NCBI GenBank assembly: GCA_026707335.1
Contig: JAPOXB010000153.1
Coordinates: forward strand, 1 to 7,524
Length of the DNA stretch: 7,524 bases
Origin: Chloroflexota bacterium
GTDB taxonomy: Bacteria; Chloroflexota; Dehalococcoidia; Bin125
Direction of reading: 5' to 3'
Positions 1 to 6,336 of the stretch are shown here, piece by piece. The first letter of the stretch is position 1. The number at the start of each line of letters is the position of its first letter. The notes beneath the pieces are model-generated. The model saw nothing but the letters and a program-made list of their open reading frames with translations. It searched no databases and was not told the origin of the DNA. A program made the position numbers and the translations under genes.

Positions 1-1142
1 AGCGTGGCGGCGACCTCGGTCTGCTGGATGGTGCGGAAGTTGATCGGCAGGGCGCCGGCGCGCAGCTGCAGGCGCAGCGTGCGGGCGTTCTCGTCGCTGA
101 GGCCGGTGATGATGCCGGAGTCGCTGATCACGGCGCTGACGTTGGGCGCGCTGATCAGCCGCCCGTCGACGAAGATGCCGAGCGGCCGCTGCTCCCCGAA
201 GAGGCGGGTGGTGATCTGCTCGAACAACTCCGCGCCGTCGTCGTCGAACTGGAAGGTGAGGGCCGGCTGGCCGACGCTGTCGAGCGTGCGGGTGATCGAG
301 TCGGCGATGAGGAAGGTACCGGTCAGGGCGACCTGCTCCCCGTCGAGCAGGCCGCGGGCGGGGATCCAGCGGCTGGGCGGCTCGCCCGACCGGCGGGGGG
401 TCAGGATGACGTCCTCGGTGGGGTCGGTGACGCGCGTCTCGGTGAGCCGGGGCGGCTGCTCCGGGCCGCTCAGCCGGGCGGCGGGGTCGAAGGCGTCGAA
501 GAGCGTCGTGCGCGCCGCGACGGGATCGACGGGCGGCGGCGAGAAGGGCAGGGCGGGGTCGATCTCGCGGAACTCCAGCAGCGCCGTCGAGCCGACCAGT
601 TGGGCCGCCTGCGCGGCGCTGACGCCGGGAATCTGCGCATTGATGCGGTCCTCGCCGACGATCGTCACCTCGGCCTCGGAGACGCCGAAACCGTTGACGC
701 GCTGCTCGATGATCAGGCGCGCCTGCTCGATCTCCTCGGTGAGGTCGAGGTCCGGGTCGAGCGGCATGGTGATGGTGGACAGCGCCGCGGGCAGCGGGCG
801 GTCGTACTCGGCCGGGTCGAGGTCGGCCAGGGCGGAGTTGAGGTCGAGCAGCGTGTCGAGCGGCACGTCCTGGCGGGCGACGAAGTCGCTGAGCGATTCG
901 CCGTCGCGGACAGGGGCGGCCGAGCCCGCCGCCTCGAGCGTGACGGAGACGCCGCCCGCCAGGTCGAGGCCGAGGCGGAAGTGGTTGCGCTCGAAGCCGC
1001 CGACGCTGATGCCGGAGCCGCCGGGCCAGGGGATGAAGCCGGGCAGGTACTTGCCGGGGTTGCCCGGCCAGGTCACGACGACGCAGAACGTCGCGACGGC
1101 CAGGATCACGAGCAGCGCGAGTTGGTTCTGACGCCTACGCAC
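1..1142 (-). CDS. secD: Protein translocase subunit SecD, 5' part (runs off the window)
   Basis: SecD is the membrane subunit that, with SecF, uses the proton gradient to help SecYEG complete protein export. About 380 codons are present. A membrane segment lies at residues 8-24 (LALLVILAVATFCVVVT). The conserved RLGLDLAGG stretch follows near 56-64. Then come the first large extracytoplasmic domain with IIEQRVNGFGVSEAEV, and later ISDSGIITG and LRLQLRAGALPINF, which lead towards the second membrane helix. The remaining membrane helices lie outside the window. I chose GTG at 1142 because GGGAGG stands just upstream, although the 3-base gap is short; an in-frame GTG 15 codons... earlier region (before the TGA near 1183) is a possible longer start. 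It lies 63 bases after yajC in the usual yajC-secD order, so the two are probably co-transcribed. Identity is clear; only the exact start is uncertain. Confidence 0.95.
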   Translation of the reverse strand, partial: MRRRQNQLALLVILAVATFCVVVTWPGNPGKYLPGFIPWPGGSGISVGGFERNHFRLGLDLAGGVSVTLEAAGSAAPVRDGESLSDFVARQDVPLDTLLDLNSALADLDPAEYDRPLPAALSTITMPLDPDLDLTEEIEQARLIIEQRVNGFGVSEAEVTIVGEDRINAQIPGVSAAQAAQLVGSTALLEFREIDPALPFSPPPVDPVAARTTLFDAFDPAARLSGPEQPPRLTETRVTDPTEDVILTPRRSGEPPSRWIPARGLLDGEQVALTGTFLIADSITRTLDSVGQPALTFQFDDDGAELFEQITTRLFGEQRPLGIFVDGRLISAPNVSAVISDSGIITGLSDENARTLRLQLRAGALPINFRTIQQTEVAAT

Positions 1143-1205
1143 AGGCCTCCCGGCCACGATCCGACTCTCGCGACGCGGCCATCATACGGAGGCTCCCGCT
1201 TGCGG

Positions 1206-1568
1206 TCACCGGGGGGCGTCGCCGTCCGTGGAATCGTCGTCGCCCGCTGCGAGGGCGGGCGGGTCGCCGGCCGCGGCCAGCGCCTCGGCGACCTCGGCGG
1301 CGGTGCGCAGGCGCTGGTCGATGGCGCTGGTGCGCGCCCGCACGACGACGCCGTCGTCGAGTTCGAGGTGCAGGATCATGGGGCCGCGCGGCGGCGTCTC
1401 GACCGCGTCGACGATGGCGATGATGCCGCCGGTGGTGAGCACCTCGTCGCCGATGCGCAACTCGTTGAGGTCGCGGCGGCGCCGGCCCTGCACCTGCCGG
1501 GCCGGCCGGATGAAGAAGATGAAGAACAGCGCCAGAACGAGCGCGGTGATGAGGAGCACTTCGGCCAT
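1206..1568 (-). CDS. yajC: Sec translocon accessory protein YajC
   Basis: YajC is a small single-span inner-membrane protein associated with the SecDF complex. The 120-residue product begins with a hydrophobic helix (residues 4-20, VLLITALVLALFFIFFI). The family signature follows: RPARQVQGRRRRDLNEL, then IGDEVLTTGG at about 39-48. After a short beta-rich domain the tail is acidic and poorly conserved (DDDSTDG). ATG at 1568 is chosen because ACGGAGAA stands about 8 bases upstream and the membrane helix then begins at once, as in the family. A longer in-frame start at 1634 would add 22 residues unlike YajC. The gene precedes secD on the same strand. Its upstream side faces a divergent toxin-antitoxin cluster, so it probably needs its own promoter. 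Confidence 0.93.
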   Translation of the reverse strand: MAEVLLITALVLALFFIFFIRPARQVQGRRRRDLNELRIGDEVLTTGGIIAIVDAVETPPRGPMILHLELDDGVVVRARTSAIDQRLRTAAEVAEALAAAGDPPALAAGDDDSTDGDAPR

Positions 1569-1598
1569 GGCGTCGTTCTCCGTCCGGGGGTGTGGTCC

Positions 1599-1604
1599 AG
1601 TGTA
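1599..1604 (-). promoter_or_regulatory. Possible -10 element for yajC-secD
   Basis: The minus strand reads TACACT here, about 30 bases before the yajC ATG. That would leave a leader of roughly 24 bases containing the Shine-Dalgarno sequence. No convincing -35 box lies 16-18 bases further upstream, so this is only the best candidate in the gap between yajC and the divergent toxin gene. Confidence 0.3.
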
Positions 1605-1660
1605 GTCGGGGGCGACGAAGCGCCCAGCCGCCACCCCGGATAGGCGTCCCAGCGCACTAA

Positions 1661-1696
1661 AGCTATGAGATTGTCGATGGTTGTTCTCAGAGCTAT
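1661..1696 (+). repeat. Candidate operator: AGCTAT direct repeat plus TGAGA/TCTCA inverted repeat
   Basis: AGCTAT occurs at 1661-1666 and again at 1691-1696, 30 bases apart (about three helical turns). Between them an inverted repeat pairs TGAGA (1666-1670) with TCTCA (1685-1689). The pattern covers the -35 box, the spacer and the start of the -10 box of the toxin promoter. This is where a TA antitoxin with an HTH domain would be expected to bind for autorepression. The repeats are seen directly; the operator role is inference. Confidence 0.5.
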
Positions 1697-1699
1697 AGT
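1671..1699 (+). promoter_or_regulatory. Sigma70-type promoter of the relE/XRE toxin-antitoxin module
   Basis: TTGTCG (1671-1676) and TATAGT (1694-1699) are separated by exactly 17 bases. This is the best consensus-like promoter in the window. With a 6-base discriminator the predicted transcript begins at G1706, the first base of the toxin's GTG codon, so the mRNA would be leaderless. The absence of any Shine-Dalgarno sequence before 1706 agrees with this. Confidence 0.7.
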
Positions 1700-1705
1700 G
1701 TTCTC

Positions 1706-1984
1706 GTGACGGATGCCCGCTACCGACTGACGATCAAGCGGCAGGCCGTCAGGGCCTTGCAGCGGATGCCCCGCGACCAAGCGATCCGCATCCGCGGCGA
1801 GTTGGACAAGCTGGCGGAGGATCCTGCGCGGCGCGATATCGACGTTGCCGCCCTCCAGGGACGGTCAGGTTATCGGCTCCGCGTGGGCGGGATGCGGATC
1901 ATCTACGAGCGCGACGATGACGCTCGTGTGATCGACATCCTCCGCATCGCGCCACGCGGGCAAGCGTACGGGAGGACCCCGTGA
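1706..1984 (+). CDS. RelE/ParE-superfamily toxin of a type II toxin-antitoxin module
   Basis: This 92-residue basic protein has the layout of RelE/ParE toxins. An N-terminal strand (YRLTIKRQAV) is followed by a helical hairpin (RALQRMPRDQAIRIRGELDK, about 16-35). A C-terminal sheet follows with GYRLRVGGMRIIYE (55-68), then VIDILRIAPRGQAYGR (75-90). R57, R59, R64, R80 and Y88 stand where these toxins carry the basic and aromatic residues used for ribosome-dependent mRNA cleavage in RelE-type members. I cannot separate that activity from gyrase poisoning (ParE-type) by eye. The GTG start has no Shine-Dalgarno sequence but sits exactly where the upstream promoter should start transcription. The stop overlaps the antitoxin start (GTGA, 1981-1984), giving toxin-first order as in higBA. 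The gene looks full length. Confidence 0.88.
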   Translation: MTDARYRLTIKRQAVRALQRMPRDQAIRIRGELDKLAEDPARRDIDVAALQGRSGYRLRVGGMRIIYERDDDARVIDILRIAPRGQAYGRTP

Positions 1985-2355
1985 ACGAACCCCAGGTGAT
2001 CGTCGACGCCGCCGGCGAGCCGGCCTACGCCGTGCTCCCCTGGCGGGACTACGAGCGCTTGGTCGGGGACGCCGCGATCAGCGACGAAGAACTCTACGAC
2101 CGCGCCAGGAGCGAGGGCGGCGAATCCTTCCCTATCGAGGTGGCGGACCGGCTCCTGGCCGGGGAGTCCCCCATCCGCGTCTATCGCAGCTACCGCGGCC
2201 TGACGCAGCAGGAGCTGGCGGCCGCGGCCGGGATCAACCCGGTGTACCTCTCCCAGATCGAGCGGGGGCAGCGGACGGGGTCGGCGAAGACACTGGGCGC
2301 GCTCGCCAGGCTGCTCGACGTGTCTCTGGACGACCTGGCGATCACGCAGCACTGA
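1981..2355 (+). CDS. Antitoxin with Phd-like N-terminus and XRE helix-turn-helix domain
   Basis: This 124-residue protein is the probable antidote and autorepressor for the preceding toxin. Residues 1-28 (VIVDAAGEPAYAVLPWRDYE and neighbours) resemble the start of Phd/YefM-type antitoxins. An acidic helical linker (31-58) follows. Residues about 66-120 form a Cro/C1-type HTH (GLTQQELAAAAGINPVYLSQ, then IERGQRTGS, then LARLLDVSLDDL). In single-domain relatives DNA binding and toxin binding are often on different parts; here the HTH is C-terminal and the neutralising part is presumably N-terminal (inference). Its GTG overlaps the toxin's TGA by four bases, implying translational coupling. It is intact, and the repeats at 1661-1696 are its likely operator. 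Confidence 0.87.
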   Translation: MNEPQVIVDAAGEPAYAVLPWRDYERLVGDAAISDEELYDRARSEGGESFPIEVADRLLAGESPIRVYRSYRGLTQQELAAAAGINPVYLSQIERGQRTGSAKTLGALARLLDVSLDDLAITQH

Positions 2356-2448
2356 CGGAGTGAGGCGTGCGCTGGCGGCGACAAGTCGAGCCAGCAGCGC
2401 GACATCCGGCGGGCCCAACAGTTGGCGATCGAGCTTCGGGAGGGTTGA
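2356..2448 (+). pseudogene. 3' remnant of a HigB-type addiction-module killer toxin
   Basis: In the frame ending at TGA 2446-2448 the sequence reads AGGDKSSQQRDIRRAQQLA, then IELREG and stop. GGDKSxQ...DI..A..LA is the C-terminal signature of the HigB-type killer proteins that partner the antidote family encoded immediately downstream. Such toxins are about 100 residues. Here only about 27 codons from roughly 2365 remain, and an in-frame stop lies just upstream (2353-2355, the previous antitoxin's own stop). There is no start, catalytic core or promoter, so it cannot make a toxin. The tail still overlaps the downstream antidote by TGATG, showing that the pair was once a translationally coupled operon. 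The conserved end of the toxin is what identifies it; no longer match is available. Confidence 0.75.
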
Positions 2449-2726
2449 TGGTGGAACTCAAGACGTTCGATCCGGTTGACTTCCTCGACACCGATGAGGC
2501 GCTGATCGAGTATCTCAACGCCGCGCTGGAGGAGCGTGACCCGGCCTTCTTCGCCAAGGCGGTGGGCGACGTCGCCCGCGCCAAGGGGATGACCGCCGTC
2601 GCCGAGGCCAGCGGGCTGGGCCGACAGTCCCTGTATCGCGCGCTTTCCAGCGAGGGCAACCCGCGTCTCGATACGCTGTTCCGTGTCCTCGACACGCTGG
2701 ACCTTCGGCTCGCCGTCACTCGATAG
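2448..2726 (+). CDS. HigA-type addiction-module antidote protein (orphan, toxin lost)
   Basis: This 92-residue protein has the organisation of HigA-type antidotes that follow HigB-type killers. The N-terminus contains TFDPVDFLDTDEALIEYL (6-23). An acidic helix and DPAFFAKAVGDVARAKGM follow. The HTH (about 38-80) contains VAEASGLGRQSLYRALS, then the family-typical EGNPRLDTL and a final LDLRLAV. The ATG at 2448 is preceded by GGGAGGG and overlaps the stop of the toxin remnant (TGATG). An upstream in-frame ATG at 2367 would add 27 residues that match the toxin tail in another frame, so it is rejected. The reading frame is undamaged although its toxin is gone. It could still act as a DNA-binding regulator or neutralise a related toxin elsewhere. 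Confidence 0.85.
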   Translation: MVELKTFDPVDFLDTDEALIEYLNAALEERDPAFFAKAVGDVARAKGMTAVAEASGLGRQSLYRALSSEGNPRLDTLFRVLDTLDLRLAVTR

Positions 2727-2765
2727 CCGCGGTGGGGGCGGCCGCTTCGCAGAGAGGGAGACACC

Positions 2766-2939
2766 GTGGCCAAGAGCTACCGCAGGCTGCACGAACAGGT
2801 GATCGCTCGTCCGGGCGCATCTGAGCAACTCGCCGCCCTGCGCGCCGAGACACTGTCGGAGATCGAGCTGCATGACGCACGGCGCGCCGGCAAGGGGATC
2901 ACTCGCCCGACGACGCCTCCTCAGGATCGGCGGGGGTGA
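2766..2939 (+). pseudogene. Truncated XRE-family antitoxin (N-terminal half only)
   Basis: From GTG at 2766, with GAGAGGGAG upstream, the frame reads MAKSYRRLHEQVIARPGAS and continues to ETLSEIELHDARRAG. This is the typical opening of the XRE-family antitoxins that start with 'MxKSFxxLR' and enter the HTH just after 'LxELRRxR'. The family resemblance ends at about 2881-2890, where the HTH should start. The remaining codons (to TGA 2937-2939) are simply the antisense of the 3' end of def, and the two genes overlap tail to tail. The 57-codon product lacks the DNA-binding domain and is probably non-functional. It follows the upstream antidote gene by 39 bases. The assignment rests on a short N-terminal match by memory, so it is moderately sure. 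Confidence 0.6.
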
Positions 2940-3408
2940 GACGGCTCAGATCCTCCAGGTCGCGCACCTGATCGATGTAGAGGATGCCGTTGATGTGGTT
3001 GATCTCGTGCTCCAGCGCCTGCGCGAGGAGGTCGTCCTGGGCGCGGATGCGGACGTCGCGGCCCTGCAGGTCGGTGGCCTTGACGACGACGCGGCTCGAC
3101 CGCGCCACCCGGCCGCGATAGCCCGGCACGCTGAGGCAGCCTTCGGGCAGGAATCGTTCGCCGGAGCGCTTGACCACCTCCGGGTTGAGCAGCGCGAAGG
3201 GGCGCTCGTCGGGCAGGCCGATCACGATCAGCCGCAGCGAGACGCCGATCTGCGGCGCCGCCAGCCCCACGCCGCTGGCCGCGTGCATGGAGTCGATCAT
3301 GTCCTCCACGAGACGGTGGATGGAGCGGTCGACGTGGCGGATGCGCTTGGCCTTGGCGCGCAGCACGGCCGCGTCGTGGGGGATCGCGGTGATCGGTCGT
3401 ACGGCCAT
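2899..3408 (-). CDS. def: Peptide deformylase
   Basis: This enzyme removes the formyl group from the N-terminal methionine of new proteins. The 169-residue product has all three metal-site motifs. Motif I is GVGLAAPQ (46-53). Motif II is EGCLS (89-93), with the metal ligand C91. Motif III is HEINH (134-138), with ligands H134 and H138 and catalytic E135. The usual HExDH has N in place of D here, a tolerated position outside the HExxH core. Length equals the common type I enzyme. The ATG at 3408 is chosen because GGAGGGGGAG lies just upstream; the in-frame ATG at 3432 would put this Shine-Dalgarno sequence inside the gene. It follows priA by 79 bases on the same strand, the common priA-def pairing. 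The usual downstream partner fmt is not in this window. Confidence 0.95.
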   Translation of the reverse strand: MAVRPITAIPHDAAVLRAKAKRIRHVDRSIHRLVEDMIDSMHAASGVGLAAPQIGVSLRLIVIGLPDERPFALLNPEVVKRSGERFLPEGCLSVPGYRGRVARSSRVVVKATDLQGRDVRIRAQDDLLAQALEHEINHINGILYIDQVRDLEDLSRLTPADPEEASSGE

Positions 3409-3487
3409 GGCGTCTCCCCCTCCGGGTCTCATTCTGGCGCAGCGGCGCGGGCCCGGCGAGTGGCCCCGCGAGGCTTGGAGCCAAGGA

Positions 3488-6295
3488 CTAGAGGAGGGAG
3501 ACCGGATCGATGTCGACGGTCCAGCCGCGGGGGAAGTCGATGCGTTGCAGCAGCGGCATGGGGTCGGCCCCGCGCAGGGTGACTTGCTGGCGATAGAGGC
3601 CGCGCCGCCGTGAGATGAAGGCGGCGGTGGGGCCCAGCACGCGCGGTCCCGGCAGCCCGCGGCGGTCGCGATCCTCGGTCAGGCTGGCGGCCATGGCGGC
3701 GGCGACGTCGCGGGCGCGGGCGTGGTCCCGATCGGCGTAGACGAGGCGGGCGAGGCGGCCAGCGGGCGGATGGTCGTGGGCGGCGCGGGCGTCGAGCTCG
3801 GCGGCGGCGAAGGCGTCGTAGTCGTGCGCCGCCGCGGCGACGATGGCCGGGTGGTCGGGCGCGTAGGTCTGCACCACGACGCGGCCGGAGAGGTCGCCGC
3901 GCCCGGCCCGGCCCGCGACCTGGCTGATCAGCTGGAAGGTGCGCTCCGGCCCGGCGTAGTCGGGCAGGCGCAGCGAGAGGTCGGCGTTGATCACCCCGAC
4001 CAGCGTGACGCGCGGCAGGTCGAGCCCCTTGGCGATCATCTGCGTGCCGACGAGCACGTTGGCCTCGCCGCCGGCGAAGCGCTCCAGCAGACGGCGATGG
4101 TCGTCGCGGCCGCGCACCGTGTCGCGGTCCCAGCGCAGCGTGCGGGCGGCGGGGAAGGCGCGCTCGACCTCAGCCTGGAGACGCTCGGTGCCCATGCCCA
4201 TGGGGCGGACGCGGTCGCTGCCGCAGGCGGGGCAGCGGCGGGGCGGCGCGGCGCGGAGGCCGCACTCGTGGCACTGCAGGACGGCGTCGGGCGGGCGGGG
4301 GTCGCCCAGCGGGCCGGGGAACTGGTGCAGCGTGAGCGGGATGTCGCAGCGGTCGCAGCCGACGGCCTCGCCGCAGGTGCGGCAGACGACGATGCCGATG
4401 CCCCGCCGGTTGAGGAACAGCATCGCCTGCTCGCCGCCGGCGAGCGCGGCGTCGAGCTCCGCGCGCAGGGCGCGGGAGAAGATCGAGCGGTTGCCGGCCA
4501 GCAACTCCTCGCGCAGGTCGACGACCTCCACGTCGGGCAGTGGGATCGGGGGCGGGACCGACTCGCCGCGGCCGGGGCGGCGGACGCGCTGGGGCAGGTC
4601 GAGCAGGGCGTAGCGGCCCGCCCGGGCGCGCGCGTAGGTGACGAGGTCGGGCGTGGCGGAGCCGAACAGCGCGACGGCGCCGGTCAGCTCGCAGTAGCGC
4701 TCGACGACCTCGCGGACGTGGTAGCGGGGGGCGGGGTCGCTTTGCTTGTAGGTCCACTCGTGCTCTTCATCGACGATGATCAGGGCCGGGTCGGCGGCGG
4801 GGGCGAAAAGGGCGGAGCGGGAACCGACGACGACGTCGACCTCGCCGGCGCGGATGCGGCGGCGGCTCTCCTCGATCTCGCCGCGGCGCAGCGCCGAGTG
4901 CAGCACCGCGACCCGCCCCGGCATCCGCGCGCGGAAGCGGTCCACGGTCTGCGGCGCGAGCGCGATCTCGGGCACGAGCACCAGCGTCACGCCGCCCTGG
5001 TCGCGGACGCGCTCGGCGGCGGCCAGGTAGACCTCGGTCTTGCCGCTGCCGGTCACCCCGCGCAGCAGGAAGAGCCGGGGGGCGGTCGTGCGGCCGGGGG
5101 CGCGGCGCGCGTCGTCGAGGGCCGCGGCGACGGCCGCATAGGCGCGGGCCTGGTAGGCCGTGAGCACGGGCGCGGCGGGGGGCGGTCCGGGAGGGGGCGG
5201 TCCCCCGGTGGGCCGGCGGCGGACCAGCCCCCGCTCGATCAGCGGGTCGAGGTCGGCGGGGGCGGCGCCGGCCTCCGCGCGGGCCTCGCGCTCGGGGCGG
5301 GGCCCGTCGACCAGGGCGGCGAGCAGCGCCGCGCCGCGACGCTCGGCCGCGCTGCGCCGCAGCGAGAGGACGGCCGCGTCGGCGGCGGCGGGGTCGTCGC
5401 GGAAGCGGGGGGCGAGATGGACGACCTCGCCCCCGGCGTCCCGCACGACGAGCGCCCCGTCGGCCAGCCAGCGCTCGATGGCGTCGCGGCCGCCGGCGAT
5501 GCGGCGCGCCTCGTCGAAGGGGGCGGGGCCGGCCTGCAGCCGCTCCATCAGGTCGGCCTTGCGCGAGCGCCGCGAGGCGGGCCAGTCGCGCAGAGCGGCA
5601 GCTGCCGCGTCGAGGGGGACGGCGAGCGCCAGCTCGGCCTCGGCCTGGGGCGGGCCGGGAGCGGAGACCAACTCGTACTGCTCGCGCACCAGGCCGCGCC
5701 GCACGAGCCCCTCCAGAGCCGCGTCGATGGGGCCGTCGTCGCGCAGGGCGGCGAGGGCCGCGGCGTCGATCGGCCCGCGGGCGCGCACGTCGGCGAGGAG
5801 GGCGGCCTGGAGGTCGCTGAGCGGGTCGTCGCCGGGGGAGGAAGGCGGAGGGGGGTCGGCGGCGGAGAGGATGCGCAGCGGCGCCGTCGTCATGCGGCGG
5901 GGCAGGAACAGCGACACGCAACTCCACAGCGGGGCCAGATACGCGTCGGCGATCCATCGGGCCAGGGCGGCCTGGGCGGGGGTGAGCATCGGCGCCGGCT
6001 CGATGCGCGCCTCGACAGGCCGGGGCGAGGCGACGTCCGGCTCGTCGCGCAGGGCCAGCACGACCCCCTGCACCACCTTGCGCCCGAACGGCACGAAGAC
6101 CGCGTGCCCGACGCGCAGCGGGCCGGTGCGGGCGAGGAAGCCGGCCGGGACGGCGTAGGTGAAGGGCTGGCGCAGCGGCCGGCCGGCGTTCACGGCGACC
6201 TCGGCGTAGACGGACGGCGCGCCGGCGGGCGGGTCGGGCTCGATTGCGCCGGACGGGGGCGGGGTCGGTGGCGGCACGCGGCGTGCGCCTCTCAA
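3488..6295 (-). CDS. priA: Primosomal protein N' / replication restart helicase PriA
   Basis: PriA recognises stalled or collapsed replication forks and reloads the replisome. Numbered from the TTG at 6295, the product has 935 residues. The N-terminal DNA-3'-end-binding domain spans about 30-105 (YAEVAVNAGRPLRQPFTYAV). The helicase core has Walker A GVTGSGKT (413-420), DEEH (509-512), GSATP (545-549), TQMIAKG (751-757) and QVAGRAGRG (792-800). The zinc-binding insertion keeps all eight cysteines (C638, C641, C647, C650, C675, C678, C688, C691). The C-terminal domain ends in DIDPVSLL. It is longer than most PriA proteins because about 230 residues separate the 3' binding domain from Walker A. 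The start is unsure: GTG at 6277 has GAGAGG about 10 bases upstream and may be the true start. rplS lies just upstream on the same strand and def downstream. Confidence 0.96.
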   Translation of the reverse strand: MRGARRVPPPTPPPSGAIEPDPPAGAPSVYAEVAVNAGRPLRQPFTYAVPAGFLARTGPLRVGHAVFVPFGRKVVQGVVLALRDEPDVASPRPVEARIEPAPMLTPAQAALARWIADAYLAPLWSCVSLFLPRRMTTAPLRILSAADPPPPSSPGDDPLSDLQAALLADVRARGPIDAAALAALRDDGPIDAALEGLVRRGLVREQYELVSAPGPPQAEAELALAVPLDAAAAALRDWPASRRSRKADLMERLQAGPAPFDEARRIAGGRDAIERWLADGALVVRDAGGEVVHLAPRFRDDPAAADAAVLSLRRSAAERRGAALLAALVDGPRPEREARAEAGAAPADLDPLIERGLVRRRPTGGPPPPGPPPAAPVLTAYQARAYAAVAAALDDARRAPGRTTAPRLFLLRGVTGSGKTEVYLAAAERVRDQGGVTLVLVPEIALAPQTVDRFRARMPGRVAVLHSALRRGEIEESRRRIRAGEVDVVVGSRSALFAPAADPALIIVDEEHEWTYKQSDPAPRYHVREVVERYCELTGAVALFGSATPDLVTYARARAGRYALLDLPQRVRRPGRGESVPPPIPLPDVEVVDLREELLAGNRSIFSRALRAELDAALAGGEQAMLFLNRRGIGIVVCRTCGEAVGCDRCDIPLTLHQFPGPLGDPRPPDAVLQCHECGLRAAPPRRCPACGSDRVRPMGMGTERLQAEVERAFPAARTLRWDRDTVRGRDDHRRLLERFAGGEANVLVGTQMIAKGLDLPRVTLVGVINADLSLRLPDYAGPERTFQLISQVAGRAGRGDLSGRVVVQTYAPDHPAIVAAAAHDYDAFAAAELDARAAHDHPPAGRLARLVYADRDHARARDVAAAMAASLTEDRDRRGLPGPRVLGPTAAFISRRRGLYRQQVTLRGADPMPLLQRIDFPRGWTVDIDPVSLL

Positions 6296-6336
6296 GCAGC
6301 GACGGCGGAGGGGTCGAGTCTAGCCAGCGCCGGGCG

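Noticed and set aside
4..1131. A 375-codon plus-strand open frame opposite secD
   Set aside because: The minus strand encodes clear SecD motifs. The plus frame is Ser/Arg-rich, low-complexity and typical of an antisense shadow.
1206..1634. Longer yajC start at 1634 (142 residues)
   Set aside because: The extra 22 residues do not resemble YajC, and the ATG at 1568 has a good Shine-Dalgarno sequence and family-like start.
2367..2447. 27-residue N-terminal extension of the HigA-type antidote
   Set aside because: This DNA encodes the HigB tail in another frame, and the ATG at 2448 has GGGAGGG and matches the family's start.
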